From NCBI GenBank assembly GCA_964418695.1, contig CAYQMN010000008.1:1-64000 (forward strand): a DNA stretch of 64,000 nt. The letters are read 5' to 3'. This stretch comes from Prado023 sp964418695 (GTDB lineage Bacteria; Actinomycetota; Actinomycetes; S36-B12; CAIYMF01). Below the pieces are notes generated by a model that saw only the letters and a program-made list of their open reading frames with translations, was not told the DNA's origin and did no database searches. Position 1 is the first letter of the stretch. Each line of letters begins with the position of its first letter. The position numbers and the translations under genes were made by a program. Below, piece after piece: positions 34,656 to 43,151 of the stretch.

Positions 34656-34973
34656 ATGGGGAGACCCCCGAGCATTCCTGTTGAGAAGAAGACCCGGATC
34701 GTGCTCAGTGTCCTGGCCGGCGAAGTGACGATCGCTGAGGCGGCGCGCCGGGAGAAGGTGTCCGAGCAGTCGATCGGGCGGTGGAAGGCCGAGTTCCTGG
34801 AGGCTGGGCGCACGGCGTTGGCGGCCGGGAAGTCTGGGCCGTCGAGCCGGGAGGAGCAGCTGGAGGCCGACGTCGCCGAGCTGACCCAGGCCCTGGGCGA
34901 GGCGGCGGTCGAGATCCGGGTGTGGAAGAAGAGCGCGGAGGGCCGGTTGGGCCCTTCGAGGACCTCGAGGTGA
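34656..34973 (+). CDS. IS3-type transposase OrfA
   Basis: A 105-residue helix-turn-helix protein (RIVLSVLAGEVTIAEAARRE then KVSEQSIGRWKAEFLEAGR) with a C-terminal leucine-zipper-like helix (LEADVAELTQALGEAAVEIR). It binds the element's ends. GAAGGAGAG lies upstream of the ATG. Its stop overlaps the GTG of OrfB (34970), where IS3 elements commonly use coupling or frameshifting to make OrfAB. Confidence 0.88.
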   Translation: MGRPPSIPVEKKTRIVLSVLAGEVTIAEAARREKVSEQSIGRWKAEFLEAGRTALAAGKSGPSSREEQLEADVAELTQALGEAAVEIRVWKKSAEGRLGPSRTSR

Positions 34974-35920
34974 TCCGCGTGCAGGCGGGCATGTCGACCG
35001 CGAGGTTCTGCGATCTGTTCGACATGCCCGAGCGGTCGTGGCGGCGTTGGCAGGCCAAGGCCCGAGCTGGGGCGCGGCCGAAGGGTCCCTGGCCGCAGCC
35101 GGTCCGCCGTTCGGCGCGTGAGGCGGTGATCGGTCATGCGCTGGACCATCCCGCATGGGGGCATCGAAAGGTGTGGGCGATGTGCCGGCACGACGGCCAC
35201 CGGGTGTCGCAGGCCACCGTGCTGCGGGCACTGCGCGACGAGGGCCTGATCCTGCCCGCGGCCTACCAGCGGGAGCGCCGCCGGCTGGCCCAGCGGCGCA
35301 AGGCGGCGTTCGCTGCCGAGCCCACTGGGCCCAACCAGGTGTGGCAACTGGACTTCACCGAGTTCGAGACCACCGCCGGTGGCACCTGGCGGCTGGCCGG
35401 CTGCCGGGACTACTGGAGCAAGTACGAGTACCCGTTCCACGTGTCCCCGACGGCCAACCAGCACGACGCGATCGACGCCGTCGAGCTGGCCCTGGCCGAC
35501 TACCAGGGGCTGTTCGGTCACCCGCTGGTCGAGGCATGCCCGGTCAACGTCGAGACCGGCGAGCTGCTGCCGGCCGTCACGATCGTGACCGACAACGGCG
35601 GACCGTTCCGCTCGTTCCGGTTCGAGGCGTTCATCGAGGGCCGCCCCGAGCTGGCCCACGTGCGCACCCGCGTGAAGTCACCGGGCCAGAACGGGTCACG
35701 CGAGCGCGGGTTCGGCACCCTGAAGTACGAGCGGCTGTTCCTCGACGACATCGCCGACGCCGTCGTCCTCGCCGAGCAGGCCGACGCCTACCGGCTCGAC
35801 TACAACGAGATCCGCCCGCACGAGGCGATCGCCTGGAACCGGCCCAAGGAGGTACACCTGGGCCTGGCCGACCCCACCATCCCGACCTTTCAAACCAAGG
35901 AAACCCTGCCAACTACTTGA
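34970..35920 (+). CDS. IS3-type DDE transposase OrfB
   Basis: A 316-residue rve-type integrase-core transposase. The HTH_21-like segment is AVIGHALDHPAWGHRKVWAM; the DDE triad is Asp128 in VWQLDFTEF, Asp208 in IVTDNGGPF and Glu245 in NGSRERGFGTLKYERL. The C-terminus has the usual YNEIRPHEAIAWNRP. All catalytic residues are intact. It starts within the OrfA stop. Confidence 0.92.
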   Translation: MIRVQAGMSTARFCDLFDMPERSWRRWQAKARAGARPKGPWPQPVRRSAREAVIGHALDHPAWGHRKVWAMCRHDGHRVSQATVLRALRDEGLILPAAYQRERRRLAQRRKAAFAAEPTGPNQVWQLDFTEFETTAGGTWRLAGCRDYWSKYEYPFHVSPTANQHDAIDAVELALADYQGLFGHPLVEACPVNVETGELLPAVTIVTDNGGPFRSFRFEAFIEGRPELAHVRTRVKSPGQNGSRERGFGTLKYERLFLDDIADAVVLAEQADAYRLDYNEIRPHEAIAWNRPKEVHLGLADPTIPTFQTKETLPTT

Positions 35921-35933
35921 CGCGGGACAAGTT

Positions 35934-37044
35934 CTACGCGACGGTCGCCGGGGGCGCGGTGAAGGTGTGGTTGTTCGTGATGCGGCTGTCGCACTCGGGC
36001 AAAGCGTTCCATGTCGCGTTCGCGAACCAGGCGCAGGAGGCGTTCCTGCAGGGACATGTCCTGGCGTTCGAGCGGTTCGGGTCGGTGCCGGGCCGGATCC
36101 GTTACGACAACCTGAAACCGGCGGTGGTGCGGGTGCTCAAGGGTCGGGATCGCGACGAGTCGGAGCGGTTCATCGCGCTGCGCAGCCACTACGGCTTCGA
36201 CTCGTTCTTCTGCCGCCCCGGCATCGAGGGCGCGCACGAGAAGGGTGGTGTGGAGGGTGAGATCGGCCGGTTCCGCCGCACTCACCTGGTCCCGGTCCCG
36301 AGCGTGGCGTCGCTGGCGGAGCTGAACATGCTGATCGCCGCCGGGGACGCCGCCGACGACACCCGGGTGATCACCGGGCGGCCGACCACGGTCGGGGCCG
36401 CGTTCGCCGCCGAGCTGCCCGCGCTGGGCCCGCTGCCAGCCGAGCCGTTCGACCCGGCTCGGCTGCTCTCGGCGCGGGTGGACAACCGGGCTCGGGTGGC
36501 GGTGCGGCAGTGCTACTACTCGGTGCCGGCCCGCTTCGCCGGGCGCCGCCTGCCGGTGCGGCTGTCCGCGACCACGGTGGAGGTCCTCGATGGCGCCACG
36601 GTGGTGGCCCGTCACGAACGCGCGGCGGGCCGCTACGTCGAGGTGCTCGCCCTGGATCACTACCTGGAGGTGCTCAAGATCAAACCCGGGGCGTTGCCCG
36701 GGGCGACCGCGCTGGCCCAGGCCAAGGCGTGCGGCGCGTTCACCGCGACGCATCAGGCCTACTGGGACGCCGCCCGCCGTGAGCGCGGCGACAAGGCCGG
36801 CACCGCCGCGTTGATCGAGATCCTGCTCGCGCACCGCACCGTGTCCGCTGCGGCGTTGACCACCGCGATGGGCAAGGCCGTCGAGGTCGGGATCCTCGAT
36901 CCTCAGGTGGTGCTCATCGACGCCCGCCGGCAAGCCGACGGCCAGCTCGCGCCGGTGATCCCGATCGGGGCGCTGGCCCGCTACGACCGGCCCGCCCCGA
37001 CGCTGACCGGCTACGACGACCTGCTCACCGGCAGCCGGCCATGA
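35934..37044 (+). pseudogene. istA 3' part (IS21-A)
   Basis: Continuation of istA from YATVAGGAVKVWLFVMRLSH: the rest of the DDE domain (PGRIRYDNLKPAVVRVLKGR with the second Asp; GAHEKGGVEGEIGRFRRTH with the Glu) and the C-terminal Mu-type domain (RVAVRQCYYSVPARFAGRR). Ends at 37044, overlapping istB by 4 nt. Inactive in the present arrangement because the N-terminal part is separated. Confidence 0.88.
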
Positions 37045-37814
37045 GCACCCGCAGCGACGCCGCCGCGCAGGCCGCGATCGCCGCGGCGACCCGGGAGCTG
37101 CACCTGCCCACGATCCGCGACGAGGCGACCCGGCTGGCCGAGATCGCGATCCGGGAACGCCAGACCCACCTCGGGTTCCTCTCCGAGGTGCTCACCGCCG
37201 AGGTCGACGAGCGCGCCGAGCGGCGCCGGGTCCGCCGCATCGCCGAAGCCAAGTTCCCCCGGATCAAGCGACTGGCCGAGTTCAACCTCGACGCCGTGCC
37301 CAGCATCACCCCGGCCCAGCTCGCCGCGCTAGCCGGCGGCGCCTGGATCGACGCCGGTGAACCGGTCGTGCTGCTCGGCGACTCCGGCACCGGCAAGACC
37401 CACCTGCTCATCGGTGTCGGCCTGGCCGCCTGCGAGCAGGGCCGTCGGGTCCGCTACGTCACCTGCGCCCAACTCGTCAACGAACTCGTCGAGGCCGCCG
37501 ACGCCCGACAGCTGTCCCGGGTGGTCGGCCGCTACGGCCGCCTGGACCTGCTGCTGCTCGATGAACTGGGCTACGTCCAGATCGACCCACGGGGCGCCGA
37601 GCTGCTGTTCCAGATCATCACCGAACGCGAGGAACGCGCCAGCATCGCCCTAGGCAGCAACCTGCCGTTCAGCGAGTGGGGAACGGTCGTGGCCGATCCC
37701 CGCCTGGTCGCCGCGATCGTCGACCGGGTCACCTTCAACGCCCACATCCTCGAGACCGGCACCCAGTCCTACCGGCTGCGCACCAGCAGAACCCGCGCCA
37801 ACAAGGCCAGCTGA
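37041..37814 (+). CDS. istB: IstB AAA+ transposition helper (IS21-A)
   Basis: A 257-residue ATPase that assists the IstA transposase in target selection. Walker A is LLGDSGTGKTHLLIGVGLAA, Walker B LDLLLLDELGYVQID, and the conserved SNLPFSEWGTVVADPRLVAA sensor/arginine region follows. Intact and coupled to istA by ATGA. Confidence 0.93.
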   Translation: MSTRSDAAAQAAIAAATRELHLPTIRDEATRLAEIAIRERQTHLGFLSEVLTAEVDERAERRRVRRIAEAKFPRIKRLAEFNLDAVPSITPAQLAALAGGAWIDAGEPVVLLGDSGTGKTHLLIGVGLAACEQGRRVRYVTCAQLVNELVEAADARQLSRVVGRYGRLDLLLLDELGYVQIDPRGAELLFQIITEREERASIALGSNLPFSEWGTVVADPRLVAAIVDRVTFNAHILETGTQSYRLRTSRTRANKAS

Positions 37815-37832
37815 CCCCAGAAAGGGGAAACC

Positions 37833-38060
37833 ATGCCCACCCACACCGCCCCCTCCAGCGCCGCTGCCGTCGCCCTGGACGGCCACCACGCCGCCGACCT
37901 CGCCGACCTGCTCCACTGCCTGCGCCAGTGGATCGACGCCGAACACGACCTGCTCGACCCGCTGCTGGCCAAGCATGACTACGACATCATCGGCCTGCGC
38001 ATCGCGCTGGACCGCTACACCGCGCTGCTGCGCAGCAGCGACAACCAGCCGTCGTTCTGA
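37833..38060 (+). CDS. IS21-A passenger protein (75 aa)
   Basis: A 75-residue acidic, helical protein (HAADLADLLHCLRQWIDAEH, DIIGLRIALDRYTALLRSS) preceded by GAAAGGGG. It lies 18 bp after istB and overlaps the next passenger gene by 1 nt. Function unknown; position suggests a cargo gene carried by this IS type. Confidence 0.65.
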   Translation: MPTHTAPSSAAAVALDGHHAADLADLLHCLRQWIDAEHDLLDPLLAKHDYDIIGLRIALDRYTALLRSSDNQPSF

Positions 38061-39871
38061 TGCCCAGGACACACACCGAGCACGACGCCGTCGGCCACCT
38101 GGCCGTTGACGCCGAGCACGCCATCCGCCAGCTCACCCACCGCACCCGCCCCGCCACCGGCGAACTGGCCGATCCCAGCGACGCCGCCGACGTCATCGCC
38201 GCCCTCGCGGCCACGACCTGGATGCTGCCCCAACTCCTCGGGCAACTCGCCCGCTGGATCCAAGACGAGCACCACGCCCAGCGGCTACGCGTCGACGACC
38301 TCACGCCGATACCCGACCCCGGCCAAACGGTTCAGGCCCTGGCCAGCACCCTGCAACACGCCAGCCAGGCGCTGCTGCGCGCCGCCGCAGAACTCGACAC
38401 CGCCCACCAACACGCCGCACACCTCGCCGCCGCCGACCCCGACACCCCCGCCCGTGCCCGGGGCCAACATTCGTGCAGATCAGTGGGGCCAAATCACTTG
38501 ACGAAACCCAGTACGGGGAACCTGCGGCCGGGCACCGGCTGGTGCGGGCCCTGCTCCCATCCCGGGCCACCGACGATGCCGCCGCGGACCTGCCCTCAGT
38601 GCGGGGCGACGACCAACCGTCTGTCCAACGGTGTCTGCAACCGCTGTTGGCAGGCCCACCCCGACCGGCCGTTCACCCGCGCAGCCACCCTCGCCGCCGA
38701 GTTGCCCGAAACCCCCGACTGGTTCGACGGTTTCGTCGCCCACGTCGCCTCGGTGCACTGCCCAGCACGGGCCGCCGGGTTGATCGGCAAGCTCGGGCTG
38801 CTGCTCGCCGACGGCGCCAGCACGCACCCCCAAGCGCTGCTGGAACGCTCCCGGCAGCCGGGCCGGTCGATGGGATCGTTGGGAAGGGCCCTGGAGACGT
38901 TCTTCACCAGCCAGCAGCTGGCCCTCCCCACCGACCAGGATCAGCGGCTGGCCGAGGGACGGCGAAACCGAAGGATCACCGCCACTCCCGAGCAGTTCCG
39001 CCCAGCAGTGGCCAATTACTCCGAATCGATGCTCGCCGCGCGGGTCCGGGCCGCCAGGGCCCATACCAAGCCTCGCTCGGATTCCACCATCGAGGGTTCA
39101 CTCGCCGTGGTCCGCGACCTGGCCGTGTTCCTCACCGGCCGCGGCCGGACCGACTGGGCCCAGGTCACAGGCGGCGACGTCGAGGCATTCCTAACCTCCC
39201 GGAGGCCCGGGAACCGGCCCCGGACCTTGACCGTGATCGGCCAGTTCTTCAGATGGGCCCGCACCAACAAGCTGATCCTGGTCGACCCGACCCACGGGAT
39301 CGTTGCGGCCAGGCGGCGCGGATTCAACGGCCCGACGATCACAGTGGACCGCCAGCGGCTGCTGTTCCGCCGCTGGACCACCGACGCCACCGCGCATCCG
39401 CACGAGGCCTTCGTGGGTCTGCTCGCGATGCTCCACGGCGCAACCAACCTGGAGATCCGCCAGCTGCGGATACTCGACATCGACCACAGCGCCCGCACGA
39501 TCCAGCTGGGGTCACGGCCGCACCGCACGCCGCTGGACCCGCCGACCTGGGCTGCCCTGCAGCGGTGCATCAGCCACCGCGAGCAGTGGAGCACCACCAA
39601 CCCGCACCTGTTGGTGACCAAGCAGACCAAGGGCCAATTGCGCCCGGCGTCGATGCCCTACCTGGCCCACGTCCTGGACCCCGCGGGGGTGGCCCCGAAG
39701 AAGCTGCGGGTCACCCGGCTCGCTGAACTGGTCAACACCCTGGACCCCAAGTTGGTCGCAGCAGCGTTCGGGATGAAGCCCGAAGGAGTGCTGGACTACC
39801 TCGCCGACCACGTCGACCCCGGGCGCATCCCCGAAGAACTGGCGAACCCGTCGGCATTCGGCGCCACCTGA
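38060..39871 (+). CDS. Fused ORF: IS21-A passenger plus 3' part of zinc-ribbon recombinase-like gene
   Basis: One open frame of 603 codons across the right end of IS21-A. Residues 1-150 are a helical passenger protein (HLAVDAEHAIRQLTHRTRPA, DVIAALAATTWMLPQLLGQL). From 38511 the frame enters the broken third gene of the recombinase trio: zinc ribbons (CGPC, CPQCG, CNRC), a SAM-like domain (STIEGSLAVVRDLAVFLTGR) and a recombinase-like catalytic domain in which the expected Arg, His and Tyr positions are poorly kept (HGATNLEIRQLRILDID; KKLRVTRLAELVNTLDPKLV). The passenger has no stop of its own here, so the fusion is an accident of insertion. Confidence 0.75.
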   Translation: MPRTHTEHDAVGHLAVDAEHAIRQLTHRTRPATGELADPSDAADVIAALAATTWMLPQLLGQLARWIQDEHHAQRLRVDDLTPIPDPGQTVQALASTLQHASQALLRAAAELDTAHQHAAHLAAADPDTPARARGQHSCRSVGPNHLTKPSTGNLRPGTGWCGPCSHPGPPTMPPRTCPQCGATTNRLSNGVCNRCWQAHPDRPFTRAATLAAELPETPDWFDGFVAHVASVHCPARAAGLIGKLGLLLADGASTHPQALLERSRQPGRSMGSLGRALETFFTSQQLALPTDQDQRLAEGRRNRRITATPEQFRPAVANYSESMLAARVRAARAHTKPRSDSTIEGSLAVVRDLAVFLTGRGRTDWAQVTGGDVEAFLTSRRPGNRPRTLTVIGQFFRWARTNKLILVDPTHGIVAARRRGFNGPTITVDRQRLLFRRWTTDATAHPHEAFVGLLAMLHGATNLEIRQLRILDIDHSARTIQLGSRPHRTPLDPPTWAALQRCISHREQWSTTNPHLLVTKQTKGQLRPASMPYLAHVLDPAGVAPKKLRVTRLAELVNTLDPKLVAAAFGMKPEGVLDYLADHVDPGRIPEELANPSAFGAT

Positions 39872-39899
39872 CACATGTTCGCGCGAACAAGTGCGCTTT

Positions 39900-40529
39900 G
39901 CTGAACGGCAGGTTGGAGGTGAGGATCAGCGAGGCGTGTTCGTAGCGGCTGGAGACGAGTTGGAAGAACAGGTTGGCGGCGTCTTGCTCGAAGGGCAGGT
40001 AGCCGACCTCGTCGATGATGATCAGCCCGTAGCGTCGCAGTCGGGTGAGCTCGCTGGGCAGCCGGCCAGCGCGGTGGGCGTCGGTGAGGCGGGTGACCCA
40101 CTCGGTTGCGGTGGCGAACAGGATCCGGTGGCCGTGGTGCGCGGCGGCGATCCCCAGGCCGGTGGCCAGGTGGGTCTTGCCGGTGCCTGGTGGGCCGAGC
40201 AGCACGACGTTGCGGGCTTCGGTGAGGAATCCACCGGAGGCTAGTGACGCGATCTGCTGGCGGACCGCGGGTTGGGCGTCCCAGTCGAACTCCTCGATCG
40301 TCTTGCGAGCAGGGAACCCGGCTGCTCGGATGCGCAGTTGAGCGCCGGAGGCGTTGCGTGCTGCGACTTCACGATCGAGCACGGCGGCGAGGTACTCCTC
40401 GTGGGTCCAGCCGGCGTCGCGGGCGTGATCGGCCAGCCGGGCTGCTGCCTCGGTGATCCGGGGCGCCTTCAACGCCGACGCCAGGTAGGTCAACTGCTTG
40501 AGCGTCTCGGGTGGGCGGCTGGTCGCCAT
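39900..40529 (-). pseudogene. istB N-terminal part (IS21-B)
   Basis: First 210 codons of IstB: LKAPRITEAAARLADHARDA at the N-terminus, Walker A VVLLGPPGTGKTHLATGLGI, Walker B YGLIIIDEVGYLPFEQDAAN and LTSNLPFS, after which the recombinase element begins. The frame then runs on into that element to 39732 without resemblance. The rest of istB is at 32012-32170. Confidence 0.88.
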
Positions 40530-41251
40530 CAGGCCACCTGCTCACCGTCGCGCGTGCTGTCGGTCATGGCGGGGGTGACGAGCCCGAAGGCGCGGTCGTA
40601 GTCGGCCAGGTCGCGCACCAGCGCATCGGGCGGGGCGGGCGCCGGGCGGGGCAGCTGGTACTGCTCACGCAGCACCTTCGCGGCCGCGACGTGGGCGGGG
40701 TCGGTGACCGTCATGCCGCGTGCCCAGACCCGGTCGTGCGCGGCCACCACCCGACCGTCGTGGCGGATCTCGACGCGGGACAGGTCCCCGGTGACGTCCA
40801 CGAACCGGCCGATCAGCGCAGGGTCCACCGAGTAGTCGCTGCTGTCCAGGCGGACGTAGTAGTCGCGGCCCAACCGGACCCGGTTGACCCACCCCACCAC
40901 GGGCGGGACCGGGGGCAGCGGGAGCATCGCGGTGCGATCGGCGGCGAGCAGGTCGACAGGTCGGGCCTTGATCGTGCGCACGACCCGGGCGTTCGCCGTG
41001 GTCAACCACGCCCCGAACTGGGTGTTGAAGTCGGCCGGCGAGGTGAAGTCACGCCCCGGCATGAACGAGGTCTCGAAGAACCCGTTGCGTCGCTCGACCA
41101 CGCCCTTCGATTCGGGGTCCTTCGGCTTCAACCGCAGCAGCGTGGTGGCCAGCGTGCCGGTGAACGCCCCGACCCCTTCGGCGTGCCGCTTGCCCCGCCC
41201 GATGCCGGTCTCGTTGTCCCAGATCAACCGGCGCGGGACGCGGCCAAGCAT
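40529..41251 (-). pseudogene. istA C-terminal half (IS21-B)
   Basis: Encodes the second half of the IS21 transposase from about GRVPRRLIWDNETGIGRGKR (second catalytic Asp) through KDPESKGVVERRNGFFETSF (Glu) and the C-terminal beta domain (LGRDYYVRLDSSDYSVDPAL). An in-frame TAG precedes it at about 41258 and the N-terminal half is missing, so the element is truncated on this side. Its end overlaps istB. Confidence 0.88.
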
Positions 41252-41260
41252 CTGCAGCTA

Positions 41261-41860
41261 TCGGTTCAGGTACGCGGACTGGGCGCGGCTGGTCTGAGGG
41301 GATCCGGAGACCTGGGCAGCCGGCCGCATCTCTGAGAGGCGTCGGCTGCGCACCGATCCGCCGCAGCGCGGGTCGGGTAGCGTCGCCTGTCAAGGTGAGG
41401 TGTGCGTAAGGGTGCTCGTGCCCGGAGCTCCGCATCGACGAGGCCGCCTGACCCACCGCCGTGTAGCGGGAGTAGCCGCTACACGGGGGGTGGCGCCGCA
41501 ACAGCCATGAGCCCTGCCGACCGGGACCATTGTGAGCACAAATCCGAGCATCAGAGGGGGGTGAACCAGCGTGGTGTAGCGGTGTAGCGGCGAAATCGCC
41601 GGCGGCGGGCTGTCGGGCTCCCCACGTCCAAGGACGACCAGTTACCCCGGGGCCGAAGGAACAGTGGCCTCGCAGCCAAAGCCCGGTGAGCATGCGAGCA
41701 AGACCGCCGCCGGCCCAAGCGCATCCTTCTGAGCGGCGCTGCTTCTGTGCACGGAGAATGCACTACGCCCCTGCGCAAGACGAGACGCGATGGACGCGCA
41801 GAGTGCTCGCTGAGCACGCCGACTGCACCCGGCGTGATGTCCTGAACAGCCTCGGCTCGA
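41261..41860. other. Non-coding stretch with GTGTAGCGG repeats before the first att copy
   Basis: No convincing gene. It holds GTGTAGCGG at 41461, its inverse CCGCTACAC at 41475 (a 9-bp hairpin with a 6-bp spacer), and two tandem copies near 41573-41590. Closer to the att copy, 41751-41835 shares words (GCACTACGCCCCTGCG, ATGGAC, GCTGAGCAC) with the sequence before the third att copy (56733-56790). These are probably recombinase arm sites of an element lying to the left. Confidence 0.5.
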
Positions 41861-41905
41861 CTACGGATCAGAAGGCCAGGGGTTCGAATCCCTTCAGGCG
41901 CGCCA
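41861..41905 (+). repeat. att copy 1: 3' half of tRNA-Arg(ACG)
   Basis: First of three identical 45-bp copies, running from the anticodon loop (CTACGGA, anticodon ACG) through the T arm (GGGGTTCGAATCCC) to the acceptor stem and an encoded CCA. The sequence 5' of it does not form the D arm or 5' acceptor strand (GCGCCTG expected), so this is an attachment-site remnant, not a tRNA gene. Confidence 0.9.
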
Positions 41906-41960
41906 CGTCATCGCAGGTCAGGGCCGGTTTCCTCGGATCGAGGGGCCGGCCCTCGTCGTC

Positions 41961-41981
41961 GGCGATCACGAAACGGTCACA
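41961..41981 (+). repeat. Left arm-type repeat of the satellite
   Basis: A 21-bp word containing GATCACGAAACGGTCACA, 55 bp inside att copy 1. An identical direct copy is at 49712-49732, 75 bp before att copy 2. In the excised circle the two would flank the att core, as integrase arm sites do. Confidence 0.7.
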
Positions 41982-41987
41982 ACCGGG

Positions 41988-43151
41988 TCACTGGGCCTGC
42001 CGGAACACCGCGGTGAGGACCTGGCCGGCGTCGCGCAGCCCGTCGTCGAGGGCCACCGAGTAGTGCCGGCGCATGACTTCCTCGTCGTGACCGTGCCACG
42101 CGGCGACCAGGTGGTCGGGCACGCCGCGCTGGCGCATCGCGGTCACCGAGCTGCGCCGGGCCGCGCGCAGATCGAGGTAGGGCACGCCCGCGTCGGCGAG
42201 CATCGCCTTCCACTCGTCGGAGTACCGCTCGGGATCGAGACCGCGGCCCAGCTCGTCGATCACCACGTATCCGCCGCTGACCTGGGCCAGCCCGTACACG
42301 CTGGCCTGCTCCCGGCGGTGCTGGGCCAGGACCCCGAGGAGGTCGGGGTCCAGCGGCAAGGTGCGGACCCCGCGGCGGGTCTTCGTCGCGCCGACGCTGT
42401 CGCCCAGGCCGGCGACCTTCACCCTGGAGCGGGTGATCGCCAACGTCGCCGGGGACGGCTCCTCGTCGGGTCGTGAAGGCTTGCCCACGGCGCTCCATTC
42501 GACGTCGAGGTCACCCCAGCGGATCCCGAGGACCTCGGAGCGGCGCATCCCGTACAGGGACAGCAGGAAGCCGGGCTCGAGCCAGTGCCCGACGATCGCT
42601 TTGCGGATCTTGACCAGCGCCTCGGGCGTGAACGCGGTCAGGTCGCCAGTCTCAGCGCCGGCAGCGTTCACGTTCTCGGCCGGGTTGTGGGTGGCGACCT
42701 TGTTGTCCACGAGCCACTGCCACAGCTGCCGGGTCAGGGTGAGCATCTTGCCGCTGGATCGCTGCTTGAGGCCCTTCGCGACCAGCGAGTCGCGCACCCG
42801 CTCGATGTCGATCCGGCGCACGTCCTGCACCGGCGTCGTCCCGAGTAGCTCGACGAGCGGCCGCAGGCTTGACCGGTAGTCGCCGAGCGTTGCGGGCCGG
42901 ACCTCGCTGGCCTTGCTGGCCAGCCAGTCGGCCACGGCCCTCTCGACGGTCAGCTTGGAAGGGGAGACGTAGCTGCCACGGGTCACCGCCGTGCGGGTCT
43001 CGGCCAGCCAGTCGAGAGCCTTCCGCCTGGTGTCGAAGGTGGCGCGGCGCTGCTTGCGCTGCCCGTTCACCGTGCCGACGTCGACGACGACCTTGTAGCG
43101 GACCTTCCCGGCGACCGTGACCTTGCGGATCGGGTCACTGATCTTCGGCAT
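41988..43151 (-). CDS. int: Tyrosine integrase of the satellite
   Basis: A 387-residue phage-type integrase. An N-terminal AP2-like arm-binding domain (VRYKVVVDVGTVNGQRKQRR) is followed by the SAM-like core-binding domain (TVERAVADWLASKASEVRPA) and the catalytic domain: Arg203/204 in SLYGMRRSEVLGIRWGDLD, Lys257 in TKTRRGVRTLPL, Arg329/332 in DLRAARRSSVTAM, His353/355 in AAWHGHDEEVMRRHYS and nucleophile Tyr364. The first His of the HxxR box is not evident (Leu or Arg there). AGGAAGGGG precedes the ATG at 43151. It ends 80 bp from att copy 1, the usual position for tRNA-targeting integrases. Confidence 0.93.
   Translation of the reverse strand: MPKISDPIRKVTVAGKVRYKVVVDVGTVNGQRKQRRATFDTRRKALDWLAETRTAVTRGSYVSPSKLTVERAVADWLASKASEVRPATLGDYRSSLRPLVELLGTTPVQDVRRIDIERVRDSLVAKGLKQRSSGKMLTLTRQLWQWLVDNKVATHNPAENVNAAGAETGDLTAFTPEALVKIRKAIVGHWLEPGFLLSLYGMRRSEVLGIRWGDLDVEWSAVGKPSRPDEEPSPATLAITRSRVKVAGLGDSVGATKTRRGVRTLPLDPDLLGVLAQHRREQASVYGLAQVSGGYVVIDELGRGLDPERYSDEWKAMLADAGVPYLDLRAARRSSVTAMRQRGVPDHLVAAWHGHDEEVMRRHYSVALDDGLRDAGQVLTAVFRQAQ

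Larger units (their letters stand above)
34596..35929 (+). mobile_element. IS3-family element inserted in istA
   Basis: A 1334-bp insertion sequence flanked by AGTT (34592-34595 and 35930-35933). Ends are TGTCGCGCGTCAGAC and, reversed, TGTCCCGCGTCAAGT, inverted repeats beginning TGT. It encodes the usual OrfA and OrfB. Both genes are full-length, so it may still be active. Confidence 0.88.
34005..38510 (+). mobile_element. IS21-type element A with two passenger genes
   Basis: Bounded by GTACGG target duplications (33999, 38511). The ends start TGAGTGTGGTCACCTGAGTT and, on the opposite strand, TGGGTTTCGTCAAGTGATTT, both followed by TGGCCCC words; internal copies of GCGAATGTTGGCCCC near each end are the multiple terminal repeats of IS21 elements. 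It holds istA (split by an IS3-type element), istB, and two small passenger genes. Without the IS3 copy it is about 3.17 kb. Confidence 0.88.
32171..39899 (+). mobile_element. Three-gene tyrosine-recombinase element
   Basis: A segment inserted cleanly into istB of IS21-B: removing 32171-39899 restores istB with neither loss nor duplication of bases, so there is no target-site duplication. It carries a 362-aa tyrosine recombinase, a 103-aa XRE-like protein and a third gene (zinc ribbons plus recombinase-like domain) broken by IS21-A. Without IS21-A it would be about 3.2 kb. The right end has the palindrome TGTTCGCGCGAACA at 39876-39889. The gene trio and lack of duplication recall Tn554-type transposons (inference). 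Confidence 0.75.
31937..41260 (-). mobile_element. IS21-type element B, interrupted and truncated
   Basis: Outermost member of a nested set. On the minus strand it carries the C-terminal half of istA (40529-41251) and istB split into 39900-40529 and 32012-32170. Joining the two istB parts gives an uninterrupted 262-residue frame. The left end (about 31937) has the repeated GAGCCA words typical of IS21 terminal repeats; the right end is lost, as istA lacks its N-terminal half. The split is caused by the tyrosine-recombinase element at 32171-39899. Confidence 0.8.

Noticed and set aside
35155..37044. A 629-codon frame beginning within the IS3 OrfB gene
   Set aside because: Only the part from 35934 is real (istA); the upstream part is out of frame with OrfB and has no motifs.
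41861..41905. An intact tRNA-Arg gene at one of the att copies
   Set aside because: The 5' acceptor strand and D arm are absent before all three copies.
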